A stretch of 64,000 nucleotides of DNA from the NCBI RefSeq assembly GCF_001426995.1, contig NZ_LMFY01000001.1:186001-250000 (forward strand), in the 5' to 3' direction. Under the pieces are notes generated by a model. The model did no database searches, was not told the origin of the DNA, and saw only the letters and a list, made by a program, of their open reading frames with translations. A program made the position numbers and the translations under genes. Of this stretch, positions 49,169 through 58,305 are shown piece after piece (the stretch's first letter is position 1; every line of letters begins with the position of its first letter). The DNA comes from Microbacterium sp. Root553. GTDB lineage: Bacteria > Actinomycetota > Actinomycetes > Actinomycetales > Microbacteriaceae.

Positions 49169-50142
49169 AGCTCGTCCTCCTTCATGAGGGATCGGATGTA
49201 CACGATGGTGATGCCGATCAGCACGAGGGTGAGCAGCACGGCGAGCGCGGCGCCGAAGCCGTAGCGGTTCTGACCGAACGACTCGACATATGACCAGACG
49301 CCGAGATTCAGGACCTGGCGGTTGCCCCCGCCGCCACCCGGCATGAGGTACACCTGCGCGAACACCTTGAAGTCCCAGATGGTCGACAGGATGATGACCA
49401 CCGAGAACACGGGCTTGAGGGTCGGGAAGATGATCTTCCAGAAGCGCATCCAGGCGTTGGCGCCGTCGAGGGCGGCCGCTTCGAGCATCTCCTTCGAGAC
49501 GCCGAGGAGCCCGGCGAGCACCGTGATCGCGACGAACGGGAACCCGTGGTGCACCACGTTGAGCAGCACGATCGCGTAGAACGACCACTGATTGGTGAAC
49601 CAGTTCACCGGGTCGTCCATCAGCCCGAGGTCGCGCAGCACGCTGTTGAAGATGCCGCGATCCGCGTCGAAGATGAACGTCCACACATAGGTCCCCGTGA
49701 CGGCGGGCATCGCCCAGGCCACCATGATGCAGCTGGAGACGATGGTGCGCCACACCGTGCCGAGCCGGGCCAGCAGCAGAGCGACCAGAGTGCCGACGGC
49801 GACCGTGACGAACACGGCCACGGCGGCGAAGCCCACGGTGTTCGGCAGGACGACCGTCCACAGGGTCGGATCGGTGAGCGCCTCGATGTAGTTCTGGAAT
49901 CCGATCCAGTTGCTCTCGCCCGTGTTGATCTCGCGCAGACCGTAGTCCTGCAGCGAGTACACGACCACCTGGATGAGCGGCCAGAGCATGAGCACCGCGA
50001 GGATCACGAGCCCGGGAGCGAGCAGGAGCCACGGGCGGGCCGTGATCAGCGAGAGACCTCGCCGGCGGGGCCGCCCGCCGGCCACGGAGGCGGAGCGGGG
50101 CTCCGTCTCCGTGGCCGGCAGCGGCGCGTGCACCATCGACAT
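49165..50142 (-). CDS. Sugar ABC transporter permease (MalF type)
   Basis: 325 residues. A cytoplasmic N-terminus of about 35 residues precedes six helices (first: PWLLLAPGLVILAVLMLWPLIQVVVYSL). The EAA loop is EMLEAAALDGANAWMRFWKIIFP. It is paired with the MalG-type permease. The binding-protein gene lies 14 nt upstream, giving the common order binding protein, MalF, MalG, enzyme. Confidence 0.92.
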   Translation of the reverse strand: MSMVHAPLPATETEPRSASVAGGRPRRRGLSLITARPWLLLAPGLVILAVLMLWPLIQVVVYSLQDYGLREINTGESNWIGFQNYIEALTDPTLWTVVLPNTVGFAAVAVFVTVAVGTLVALLLARLGTVWRTIVSSCIMVAWAMPAVTGTYVWTFIFDADRGIFNSVLRDLGLMDDPVNWFTNQWSFYAIVLLNVVHHGFPFVAITVLAGLLGVSKEMLEAAALDGANAWMRFWKIIFPTLKPVFSVVIILSTIWDFKVFAQVYLMPGGGGGNRQVLNLGVWSYVESFGQNRYGFGAALAVLLTLVLIGITIVYIRSLMKEDEL

Positions 50143-50156
50143 GAAGGGGTACGGCC

Positions 50157-51449
50157 TTACTTGTTGAGCAGGTCGGTCATCTCGGCCGCGGCATCCTTCG
50201 TCGCCGTGGCGACGTCCTTCTGCCCGCTGAGGATGGCCTGGATCATCGAGTTCGTCGTCTTCTTCGCCTGCACGGCGCCGAAGTTCGGGGTGACGGGCAC
50301 GGATGCTCCGCCCTCGACCATCTGCTGGGCGAACGGCGCGACCAGCGGGTCGGTCGAGGCGAGGGCCTCTTCCATCGCCGACTGGACTCCGGGGAAGTAG
50401 CCGGTCTCATCGGCCCACTTCTCGGCGAACTCGCCCGTGGTCATCAGCTTGACGAACTGCCACGAGAGCTCGGCGTTCTTGGTGGTGTTGAACACCGACA
50501 GGTGCGAGCCGCCGAGCACCGACGGAGCGATCCCGCCGTCCTCGCCCGGGATCACGGCCGCGCCGATCTTGCCGTCGAGCTCGGGGTTGGCCTCGATGAG
50601 CGCCTTGGGGGTCCACGAGCCCGAGAGCATCATGGCGACGTTGCCCTGGGTGAAGGAGTCGCGCAGGTCGGTCTCCTTCCACGTGGTGGCGCCGGCCGAA
50701 GAGAAGCCGTGCTCGGTGGCGAGGCCCGTGTAGAACTCGATGCCCGCCTGCGACTCGTCGCTGTCGAGCTCGCTCGTCCACTTCTTACCGTCGAGGGTGG
50801 CGACCTCGCCGCCCGCACCCCAGACCCACGGGTAGACCTGGAACTCGGCGTCCCCGGCGACGGGGAAGGGCAGCATGTCGGGCTTGGCGGCCTTGATGGC
50901 CTCGCCCGCGGTGACGATGTCGTCCCACGTCTTCGGAGCCTCGAGGCCGAGTTCCTCGAACACGTCGGTGCGGTAGACGATCGAGCGCACGCCGGCGTAC
51001 CAGGGCATGCCGTAGAGCTCGTCATCGTAGGTGCCGGCCACAGCCAGACCCTCGACGAGGTCGTCGCGCAGGCCCTTCTCGGCGTCGACGTACTCGTCGA
51101 GCGGCTCGAGCGCACCCGCGTCCGCGAACTCCGCGGTCCAGGTGGTGCCGGTCTCGGCGATGTCCGGGGTGGTGCCGCCGGCGATCGAGGTCACGAAGCG
51201 GTCGTGGGCGTCGGCCCACTGGATCTCCTCGATCTTGACGGTCGCCCCGGTCTCCTCCTCGAATGCCGAGGACACCTCGTCGTAGAAAGCGCTGGCGTCG
51301 GGGTTGGTGCCCTTCATGATCCAGACGGTGAGCTCCTGGCCCTCTCCGTCGACGGCTCCACCGTCGCCGGTTGCGCCACCGGCACAGGCCGCCAGGCCCA
51401 GGGTGGCCACAGCGCCGAGCGCCACGACCGGAAGAATGCGCTTGTGCAT
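50157..51449 (-). CDS. Sugar ABC transporter substrate-binding lipoprotein
   Basis: 430 residues, SBP family 1. The lipobox LAAC (about residues 18-21) follows MHKRILPVVALGAVATLG. Mature motifs are TVWIMKGTNPDASAFYDEV, FEEETGATVKIEEIQWADAHDRF and NVAMMLSGSWTPKAL. It captures an oligosaccharide outside the cell. The ATG at 51449 is chosen because it immediately precedes the signal peptide and AGAGGAGA lies seven bases upstream; a longer version to 51518 is unlikely. A CCTAC/GTAGG palindrome (51490-51502) upstream may be an operator. Confidence 0.92.
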   Translation of the reverse strand: MHKRILPVVALGAVATLGLAACAGGATGDGGAVDGEGQELTVWIMKGTNPDASAFYDEVSSAFEEETGATVKIEEIQWADAHDRFVTSIAGGTTPDIAETGTTWTAEFADAGALEPLDEYVDAEKGLRDDLVEGLAVAGTYDDELYGMPWYAGVRSIVYRTDVFEELGLEAPKTWDDIVTAGEAIKAAKPDMLPFPVAGDAEFQVYPWVWGAGGEVATLDGKKWTSELDSDESQAGIEFYTGLATEHGFSSAGATTWKETDLRDSFTQGNVAMMLSGSWTPKALIEANPELDGKIGAAVIPGEDGGIAPSVLGGSHLSVFNTTKNAELSWQFVKLMTTGEFAEKWADETGYFPGVQSAMEEALASTDPLVAPFAQQMVEGGASVPVTPNFGAVQAKKTTNSMIQAILSGQKDVATATKDAAAEMTDLLNK

Positions 51450-51642
51450 CAGGGTTCTCCTCTTTGAAACGTCCTGGCGGCATCGGGTGCCTACCACGTA
51501 GGAAAAAGTATTCACCACTAACTAATTCGCTGCAAGTTCTTCCCAGAAACGTCATGCGGCCGTAACATCGCCTCGCAGACCGGGCTCTGCCGCCCGCGGG
51601 GCCTGTCTGCGGGAGGATCGAGGGAGCGCGTAGGCTCGGTTC

Positions 51643-52503
51643 ATGGGCAGGACGCGAGCACGAGACACCGAGCATCCTCAGGCCCGTCTCGACCACGGCG
51701 GTCTCGCCAGGATCGTGCCCTCGGAGTTCACGACCGGGTTCGAACTCATCGTCGACGAGACGCCGCAGTCCCACGTCGACCTCGACGATCCCACCCACCT
51801 GCACTTCGAGTACATCGTGCGCATGGGCGCCGTGATCGACCAGCTCGCCGCCGGGCCTCTCACCGCCGTGCATCTCGGCGCCGGTGCACTCACCCTCCCC
51901 CGTTACATCGAGGCGACGCGACCGGGTTCCCGGCAGCAGGTCATCGAGCTCGAAGCACCCCTCGTCGCGCTCGTGCGCGAGAACCTGCCGCTCCCCCGCG
52001 GCGCCTCGATCCGGCTGCGGATCGGCGACGCCCGCGAGGGCATCGCCCGTCTGCCCTCCGCCCTCATCGAGAGCTGCGACCTCGTGGTCTCGGACGTGTA
52101 CTCCGGCGCCCAGACCCCCGCGCACCTGACCAGCATCGAGTTCTACCGCGAGCTCTCGGCGCTCCTCTCCCCCGGCGGCGTGCTGCTCGTCAACGTCGCC
52201 GACGGACCCGGCCTCGCGTTCGCGCGACGCCAGCTCGCGACCATCGCGGAGGTGCTGCCCGAGATCGCCGTGCTCGCCGACACCCAGGTGCTGAAGGGTC
52301 GCCACTTCGGCAATCTCGTCATGGCCGCCTCGGCCGCACCGCTGCCCACGGAATGGCTGCCGCGGATGCTGGCCGCCGGACCGCATCCGGCCAAGATCGC
52401 CCAGGGCGCCGAGGCGCGAGCCTTCCTGCAGGGCGCACGCGTGGTGACCGACGCCGACGCCGTGCCCTCGCCCCGGCCCGACGCGTCACTGTTCCTGCGC
52501 TGA
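51643..52503 (+). CDS. Spermidine synthase-like methyltransferase-fold protein
   Basis: 286 residues. Motifs are FELIVDETPQSHVDLDDPTHLHFEYI (about 29-54), VHLGAGALTLPRYI (about 74-87), VIELEAPLVALVR and CDLVVSDVYSGAQTPAHLTSIEFY. This is the actinobacterial SpeE-like group often annotated as fused or orphan spermidine synthase. The catalytic aspartate position is kept (SDVYSGAQ), but there is no SpeD next to it, so the real substrate is uncertain. It acts in the cytoplasm. Confidence 0.85.
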   Translation: MGRTRARDTEHPQARLDHGGLARIVPSEFTTGFELIVDETPQSHVDLDDPTHLHFEYIVRMGAVIDQLAAGPLTAVHLGAGALTLPRYIEATRPGSRQQVIELEAPLVALVRENLPLPRGASIRLRIGDAREGIARLPSALIESCDLVVSDVYSGAQTPAHLTSIEFYRELSALLSPGGVLLVNVADGPGLAFARRQLATIAEVLPEIAVLADTQVLKGRHFGNLVMAASAAPLPTEWLPRMLAAGPHPAKIAQGAEARAFLQGARVVTDADAVPSPRPDASLFLR

Positions 52504-52530
52504 TCACAGCGGCAGAGACGATCTCCTCGC

Positions 52531-52569
52531 GGCGGTCTCGCCGGGCGGTCTCGCCGGGCGGTCTCGCCG
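52531..52569. repeat. Three exact tandem copies of a 13-nt unit
   Basis: GGCGGTCTCGCCG occurs three times in a row. Each unit can fold on itself (GGCG/CGCC). It lies between the spermidine synthase-like gene and the TPR gene, about 70 nt before the latter's ATG. Confidence 0.85.
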
Positions 52570-52642
52570 GTGTGGGCGTGCCGCCCCGACCAGACCGCCC
52601 GCGCGAGGCACACTGGAGTGAGGACGCTGCGGAAGGAGAGCA

Positions 52643-53170
52643 ATGAGTTTCATCCAGGGTTATGACCCGGAGAGCCTTCGCGAGCTGGTCGACATCGGTG
52701 AGTGCTCGGCACGACTGAGCGAGATCGAGGGCCAGCGCAGCCTTCCGGCGCTGCTGGAGCGCGTGTGGCTGCTGAAGGTCCTCGATCGCCTGGACGAGGC
52801 TCTGCCGCTCGCCGACGAGGCGGTGCGCCAGTCGCGCATGGCCGGTACGCGCAAGGATGTCCTGCGCGCCCGCGTGCTGCACGCCACCATCCTCCAGTAC
52901 CGCGGGGCGCACGCCGCCGCGGAGCAGGAGCTCTCCACCTGCGCGGCCGAGGCCGAGGGGCAGCGGTGGCTGTCGATCGCGGCCTTCGCCTACCACCACC
53001 ACGGCAAGAACGCGTATGAGGCCGGGGACTTCGAGACTGCGCGGGAGAGCTTCAAGCAGTCGCTCTTCCTCCGCCGCGAGGCCGGCGCGGAAGATCGGGA
53101 GCTCGAGACCGTGCTGCTCGCGATCGAAGCCGCCGAACGGCGTCGCACCGCACAGCTCGTCGCAGGCTGA
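52643..53170 (+). CDS. TPR-like protein, unknown
   Basis: 175 residues, entirely helical. At least three tetratricopeptide-like helix pairs are seen (LPALLERVWLLKVLDRLDEALPLADEAVRQSR, VLRARVLHATILQYRGAHAAAEQEL, AFAYHHHGKNAYEAGDFETARESFKQSLFLRREAG). It is probably a protein-protein adaptor. GAAGGAG lies seven bases before the ATG. There is no clear partner; a SprT-like gene follows after 45 nt. Confidence 0.82.
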   Translation: MSFIQGYDPESLRELVDIGECSARLSEIEGQRSLPALLERVWLLKVLDRLDEALPLADEAVRQSRMAGTRKDVLRARVLHATILQYRGAHAAAEQELSTCAAEAEGQRWLSIAAFAYHHHGKNAYEAGDFETARESFKQSLFLRREAGAEDRELETVLLAIEAAERRRTAQLVAG

Positions 53171-53215
53171 CGCCCGCTGCGCTCCCATGTCGGTGGCATG
53201 GCTTAGCCTGATCGC

Positions 53216-53704
53216 ATGGCGGAACTTGACCGGGTGCGCGTCTGGGGCGACGCACTGATCACGCTGCATCTCGACACGAGCTGGTCGTTCGACTTCGACC
53301 ACGCCAAGCGCCGAGCAGGGCAGTGCGACTACACGAAGAAGCGGATCACGGTGTCGCGTTACCTGGCCGCGCGATTCGACGACGATGAGATCCATCAGGT
53401 GCTTCTGCACGAGGTCGCGCACGCCATCGCCGGTCACGAAGCGGCTCATGGTCCCGCGTGGAAGCGCGTGGCCCGCGACCTCGGATACGTCGGTGGCACC
53501 ACCCATCACGGCGAGACCGCTGTGGAACTGGCGCCGTGGGTCGGCCGTTGCCCCTCCGGACACGTCACCTATCGGCACCGCCGTCCGACGCGGGCGACGT
53601 CCTGTGCCCGGTGCTCACGGTCGTACGACGCGCGCTACGTGTTCGAGTGGACGCGCCGCGAGATCACGGCCGACACCCGGCTCGCCGCTCAGATGTCCCG
53701 CTGA
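53216..53704 (+). CDS. SprT-like zinc metalloprotease domain protein
   Basis: 162 residues. HEVAHAIAGHEAAHG (about 64-78) holds the HExxH zinc site, and CPSGH...CARCS (about 111-130) is a C-terminal zinc ribbon. SprT/Spartan relatives cut proteins crosslinked to DNA in eukaryotes; the bacterial forms are mostly unstudied. The length and layout fit the short SprT-like family. Confidence 0.88.
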   Translation: MAELDRVRVWGDALITLHLDTSWSFDFDHAKRRAGQCDYTKKRITVSRYLAARFDDDEIHQVLLHEVAHAIAGHEAAHGPAWKRVARDLGYVGGTTHHGETAVELAPWVGRCPSGHVTYRHRRPTRATSCARCSRSYDARYVFEWTRREITADTRLAAQMSR

Positions 53705-53780
53705 GCGCGCGTCGGCACGTGCCGCGTCGCCCTCCGCGCCGTCGCGGGGGGCCGGCGGGCGGCGTCCGGCGAGCGGCATC

Positions 53781-54607
53781 ACGGTCCGAGCCAGCCGGGG
53801 TCAAAAACGCACGGCGCCACCCCTTTTCGGATGCGGAAGTGACCCCGCACCCCGGAGCGGATGCGGATATGACCCCGCATCCCTCGCGCAGGCGGAAGTA
53901 ACCTGCATCCCTCGCGCAGGTGCGATCGATCCCATCCCTGCCCAGCACCCGCACTCTCGTCACAGCCCGCGCCAACGCTCGCACTCTCGTCGCCGCCCGA
54001 TCCTGCCGGGGTCAAAAACACACCGCACCACGCCATTTCGGATGCGCAATCGACCCCGCACCCCAGCGCAGATGCGGAAGTGACCCCGCACGCCAGCGCG
54101 GATGCGGAAGTGACCCCGCATACGTTAGCTCGCACCCTCGTCGCCGCCCGATCCGGCCGGGGTCAAAAGCACACCGCACCAGGCCATTTCGGATGCACAA
54201 TCGACCCCGCACCCCGGCGCGGATGCGGAAGTGACCCCGCACCCCATCCGGATGCGCAATCGACCCCGCATGCGTCAGCTCGCATCCTCGTCGCCGCCCG
54301 AACCGGCCGGGGTCAAAAGCACACCGCGCCACGCCATTTCGGATGCGGAAGTGACCCCGCGCCCCGGAGCAGATGCGGATATGACCCCGCGCCCCGTCCG
54401 GATGCGCAACCGACCCCGCATGTGCCAGCGCTCGCATCCTCGTCGCCGCCCGAACCGGCCGGGGTCAAAAGCACACCGCGCCACGCCATTTCGGATGCGG
54501 AAGTGACCCCGCACCCGAGCGCGGGTGCCGAAGTGACCCCGCACCCGAGCGCAGGTGCGCAATCGACCCCGCACGCCAGTCCTGATGCGGAATCGACCCC
54601 GCACGCG
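53781..54607. repeat. Higher-order repeat array, about 150-bp period
   Basis: Five copies of a module containing GGGGTCAAAA (53797, 54008, 54159, 54309, 54461; the last three intervals are 150-152 nt) followed by a CACGCCATTTC-type tail. After each come two to four copies of a roughly 30-nt unit of the form GGATGCGGAAGTGACCCCGC or GGATGCGCAATCGACCCCGC. No gene is credible in these 900 nt between the SprT-like gene and the DUF3054 gene; long frames on both strands merely translate the repeats. Confidence 0.9.
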
Positions 54608-55105
54608 TCAGCGCGCGCGGTCGTCGTCGTCCGGGTCAGACGGCGCCGCCGCATCCGCGACGCGCCCGGCACCGGACGCCGATGCGGCCTCTCCACCGGA
54701 CGCGGGGTCGACGTCCATCGTGTCGTCCGTGGGTGCGACATCCGCGCGACCGGCCCGACGACGCAGGAACGCCGCCAGAGCACGCCAACCGAGCAGGAAC
54801 ACGGCCAGCACGAGGGTCGCGACGATGATGAAGGCGATCTGCGCGGTGTCCCCGGAGACCACGCGAAGAAGGAGGCCCCCGACGACGGTCACAGCCCATG
54901 CCACCGCGCCCCAGGCCAGGGACCACGGGCGACGCGGGCGCGCAGGCAGCAGCGCGGCGACGAGGTGGCCGAGCAGCAGCGCGACGAGGAAGGGCCAGGC
55001 CGTGAGCAGGAACCCACCGGGGTCCTCCTCGTGCGAGGCGCGGCCGATCACGGCGAACACGAGCACCAGGACGGCATCGAGGATGAGTGCGGGAACGTAC
55101 CTCAT
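54608..55105 (-). CDS. DUF3054 membrane protein
   Basis: 165 residues, four helices (ALILDAVLVLVFAVIG, GFLLTAWPFLVALLLGHLVAALL, LAWGAVAWAVTVVGGLLLRVV, IAFIIVATLVLAVFLLGW) and a long acidic tail (DDTMDVDPASGG...DPDDDDRAR). DUF3054 is common in actinobacteria and haloarchaea; its function is unknown. The stop lies directly at the end of the repeat array. Confidence 0.82.
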   Translation of the reverse strand: MRYVPALILDAVLVLVFAVIGRASHEEDPGGFLLTAWPFLVALLLGHLVAALLPARPRRPWSLAWGAVAWAVTVVGGLLLRVVSGDTAQIAFIIVATLVLAVFLLGWRALAAFLRRRAGRADVAPTDDTMDVDPASGGEAASASGAGRVADAAAPSDPDDDDRAR

Positions 55106-55197
55106 GCCACGACCCTACGTCGAGCCGGCCGGATCCGGTGTCGACGGTGCGGCCTGTTGCCGACGGGGATCCCCCGCCGAGGACGCTCCCGCTCGGC

Positions 55198-55890
55198 TCA
55201 CTCGAACGCGGCGAAGACACCCTCGCGCAGGATCGGCACCACGTCGAGCGCGTCGACCTGCGCGGCCTCGGCGGTCGACGCCGGGACGACCCCCGCCGCC
55301 CGCATGCGATCGGTCGCGGCGACGCCCTCGGCGAGCTCCCGAGCCGAACCGCTCGCTCCGATGAGGTGTCGCAGCGCCCGCGACAGGGCGCGGAAGCCCT
55401 CGGCGGCGACCGCGGCATCCGGTGCGGTGTGATCGATGCCCAGGTCGGTCAGCGCGGAGATCACTGCGCCCGCTCCGAGCTGGTCCTCGACGGCGAAGCG
55501 GAGCACGCCGGAGGAGTCGGCCTCGCCCGCGGCGATCACCGCGACGGAGGTGCGCGCCTGTCTGCGCTCCTGCAGGGTGGCCACAGCCCTGGCGACGGCG
55601 GAGGCGTTGCGCAGACTCCCCACCAGGACGACGGGAGCATCACCGGTACCCGCCTGTGCGGCGCGGGAATCGTCACGGGCGCGCGCGGCGACCGCGGCCC
55701 CGTTGCGAGACCAGGTCACGGCATCGTCGAGCGCCACCGTGGTGCCGGATGCGACGGCATCCGCCACGCTCGAGGAGAACCGCAGCACGTCGACCACCAC
55801 GACGACATCGGCCGGAGCGAGACGTTCGAGCCCCTCGACGCCCCAGTCGAGGCGCACCTGATACGTGGACTGATCGAACGCAGACGGCAT
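55198..55890 (-). CDS. 2-phosphosulfolactate phosphatase family protein (ComB-like)
   Basis: 230 residues. Family motifs are VVVVDVLRFSSSVADAVASG (about 29-48), VVLVGSLRNASAVA and the C-terminal DALDVVPILREGVFA. ComB removes phosphate from 2-phosphosulfolactate in coenzyme M synthesis, but actinobacteria do not make coenzyme M, so the substrate here is probably another phosphorylated acid. GGAGG lies only one base before the ATG, so the start may be read without a normal Shine-Dalgarno. Confidence 0.82.
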   Translation of the reverse strand: MPSAFDQSTYQVRLDWGVEGLERLAPADVVVVVDVLRFSSSVADAVASGTTVALDDAVTWSRNGAAVAARARDDSRAAQAGTGDAPVVLVGSLRNASAVARAVATLQERRQARTSVAVIAAGEADSSGVLRFAVEDQLGAGAVISALTDLGIDHTAPDAAVAAEGFRALSRALRHLIGASGSARELAEGVAATDRMRAAGVVPASTAEAAQVDALDVVPILREGVFAAFE

Positions 55891-55965
55891 CCCTCCAGCC
55901 TAGGGCGAGGCATGCGCGGCGATGCCCCGGATGACCTCGTGGGTCACCCGGGGCATCGGATGCGG

Positions 55966-57438
55966 TCAGTCGGCGGCGAGCGCCTCGACCGGCGCGACCC
56001 GCGTGGCGAGCCGCGTCGGTGTCGCAGCCGCGACCAGGGTCAGCACCGCCGTGGCGACGACGATGATGGCGACGGGAATCCACGGCACGTGCGGGGCCAC
56101 AAGCCCGGCGGGGGTGAAGTCCGGCAGGGTCGGCGTCGAGCCGAGCAGCGACTGCGCGGCGATCCATCCGTAGACCACTCCCAGCACGAGCCCCGTCAGC
56201 GTCGCCGCGACGGTGATGTGCGTGGCCTCGAGCAGCACCATGCGGCGCACCTGAGAGTTGGAGAGCCCGATGGAACGCAGCAGTCCCAGCTCTCGACGAC
56301 GCTGCACGACCCCGATGGTCAGCAGATTCACCAGCCCGACGGCGGCGATCACTGCGGAGACGGCGACGAGCACCATCATCACGGCGGCGAAGGCGTCGAA
56401 CGGCGCGAAGAACTCCGGGGGTGTCTCTCCCTCGACCTGGGTGATCAGCATCTGCTTGACTGACTCCAGCGCGACCGCGAACATCGTGACGAGCGTGACC
56501 CCCATGACCACGCCGATCGCCATGCGCGACGACCGCTCGGGGTAACGCAGCGCGTTCTCGGCGGCGAGCCGTGCGGTCGCGCTCGACCCGAACATGCGAC
56601 CGACGAGTCGCAGCACCGGCGGCATGAACAGCACGGCGCCGAGCGCGAGACCCGTGAACGACAGCAGACCGCCGACGAAGGCGATCACCACGCCGGCGGG
56701 ACTCACCAGCCCTGCCACCACTCCCCCCGCCAGCAGCAGCGAGCCGGCGATCAGCAGCACCCAGGCGCCGACGTGACGACTGCGGCGCGAGACCTCCTCA
56801 TGGGTGCGCTCCACCGAGCCGCCGATCGCCTGCAGCGGTGTGACCGCGAGAACCCGCCGCGATCCCACCCACGCGGCGGCCCAGGTGGTGAGCGCGACAC
56901 CGACCGCCGGCAGCGCGATGGCGGGCTGACCGAGGGAGAACCCCTCCGGCACGTTCTCGATCAGCTGTCCTCCGATCCCCACACCGACTGCGGCGATCCC
57001 GAGCCCCGCCGCGAGCCCCAGGACGGCGCCGATCAGACCGACGACGAGCCCCTGTCGACCGACTTCCGAGCGCTGCGACCGGGCGGTCGCGCCGATGAGC
57101 CTCATCAGCGCGATCTGGCGGGTGCGGCCCGCGATGATGGTCGAGAACGTGTTGGCGGTCACGATCGCCGCGACGTACATCGCGACGGCGGTGAGCAGCA
57201 CCGACAGCAGACCGATCACCACGGCGAGGGTCTCGCTCCCCCCGATGAACGGATCGGCCTGCAGCACCGCGCCGATGTACGTCGTCGTCTCGACGAGCAC
57301 CACTCCGAATGCCGCCGAGAGCGCCGCGACGAGCACGCTCGCCCCCATGCCCCGATCCCGCAGCCAGGCCAGACGGGGTCCTGTCGCCGCTGTCTGCGGG
57401 ACGACGGCCCTCGTCGCCGATTCCATCACGGCGCTCAT
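55966..57438 (-). CDS. ABC transporter permease, FtsX/MacB type, duplicated
   Basis: 490 residues. Two FtsX-like halves are present, each with a multi-helix bundle: the first includes VLLTAVAMYVAAIVTANTFSTIIAGRTRQIALMRLIGATARS, the second ends with NLLTIGVVQRRRELGLLRSIGLSNSQVRRMVLLEA. These are typical of LolE/MacB-like permeases for export or envelope remodelling. The start overlaps the ATPase stop (ATGA), so it pairs with that ATPase. Confidence 0.88.
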   Translation of the reverse strand: MSAVMESATRAVVPQTAATGPRLAWLRDRGMGASVLVAALSAAFGVVLVETTTYIGAVLQADPFIGGSETLAVVIGLLSVLLTAVAMYVAAIVTANTFSTIIAGRTRQIALMRLIGATARSQRSEVGRQGLVVGLIGAVLGLAAGLGIAAVGVGIGGQLIENVPEGFSLGQPAIALPAVGVALTTWAAAWVGSRRVLAVTPLQAIGGSVERTHEEVSRRSRHVGAWVLLIAGSLLLAGGVVAGLVSPAGVVIAFVGGLLSFTGLALGAVLFMPPVLRLVGRMFGSSATARLAAENALRYPERSSRMAIGVVMGVTLVTMFAVALESVKQMLITQVEGETPPEFFAPFDAFAAVMMVLVAVSAVIAAVGLVNLLTIGVVQRRRELGLLRSIGLSNSQVRRMVLLEATHITVAATLTGLVLGVVYGWIAAQSLLGSTPTLPDFTPAGLVAPHVPWIPVAIIVVATAVLTLVAAATPTRLATRVAPVEALAAD

Positions 57439-58196
57439 GCCGACACCTCCGCCGCCAGCATGTACGCGGAGATCTCCTCGGCGCTCTGGCGCGGATGGTC
57501 GGCGACGATGCGACCGTCGCCGAGGAAGAGCACCCGGTCCGCGTGGCTGGCCGCGATCGCGTCGTGCGTCACCATCGCGATGGACTGGCCGTGCTCGCGG
57601 CTCGCGGTCGCCAGCAGCTGCAGGACCTCGCGCCCCGTCTTCGAGTCGAGGTTTCCGGTGGGCTCGTCGGCGAAGACCAGGTCGGGGGCGGTCGCGAGCG
57701 CCCGTGCGATGGCCACCCGCTGCTGCTGACCGCCGGACAGCTGGTGCGGGCGGTGCTGCAGCCGGGAGCCGAGCCCGAGGGTCTCGATGAGCCCGTCGAT
57801 CCGGGCCTTCTCGATCGCACTCGGGCGACGGCCGTCGAGCTCGAACGGCAGCATGATGTTGCCGAGAGCCGTCAGGGTGGGGACGAGGTTGAACGCCTGG
57901 AAGATGAAGCCGACGCGACGCCGACGCAGGATGGTCAGGTCGAGGTCGGCGAGTCCGGTGATCTCGGTGTCGCCGATCCATGCGCGTCCGCTGGTCGGGG
58001 TGTCGAGCCCGGCCATGATGTGCATGAGCGTGGACTTGCCGGACCCCGATGGCCCCATGATGGCGGTGAACTGCCCGCGGCGGATGCCGACGCTGACGTC
58101 GTCCAGCGCGCGGACGGTGCCCTCGCCGGAGCCGTAGGTCTTCTCGAGGTGCTGGACGCGGGCTGCCAGCCCGAGGTCGGTGGTCGTGATCTCCAT
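57435..58196 (-). CDS. ABC transporter ATPase (LolD/MacB type)
   Basis: 253 residues. Walker A is GPSGSGKST (48-56), the signature is LSGGQQQRVAIARAL, Walker B is LVFADEPTGNLDSKTG, and the switch histidine is in MVTHD. NLDSKTG and FIFQAFNLVPTLTALGNIMLPFEL place it with the lipoprotein- and peptide-export ATPases. The ATG at 58196 is chosen over an upstream codon that adds unrelated sequence. A two-component system lies upstream and may control it. Confidence 0.92.
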   Translation of the reverse strand: MEITTTDLGLAARVQHLEKTYGSGEGTVRALDDVSVGIRRGQFTAIMGPSGSGKSTLMHIMAGLDTPTSGRAWIGDTEITGLADLDLTILRRRRVGFIFQAFNLVPTLTALGNIMLPFELDGRRPSAIEKARIDGLIETLGLGSRLQHRPHQLSGGQQQRVAIARALATAPDLVFADEPTGNLDSKTGREVLQLLATASREHGQSIAMVTHDAIAASHADRVLFLGDGRIVADHPRQSAEEISAYMLAAEVSA

Positions 58197-58305
58197 GTCA
58201 TCGACGCTACGGAGCGCGACCGGGCACCCGCATCGCCCGTGCGGAGCATCCGTGTACATCTGCAGGATGATCCGGATGCACCAGGGAATGCCCCGGGAAC
58301 GGGAC

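Noticed and set aside
51450..51518. N-terminal extension of the sugar-binding protein
   Set aside because: It would bury the lipoprotein signal 23 residues inside and overlaps the probable promoter and operator region.
53781..54607. CRISPR array
   Set aside because: The sequences between repeats are themselves repeats, not unique spacers. Unit lengths vary, and no cas gene is in the window.
54012..54783. Minus- and plus-strand open frames through the repeat array (CAFDPGRF... and EVTPHPSAG... types)
   Set aside because: The 150-152-nt period does not keep a constant frame, and the peptides are just the repeat translated; no start signals.
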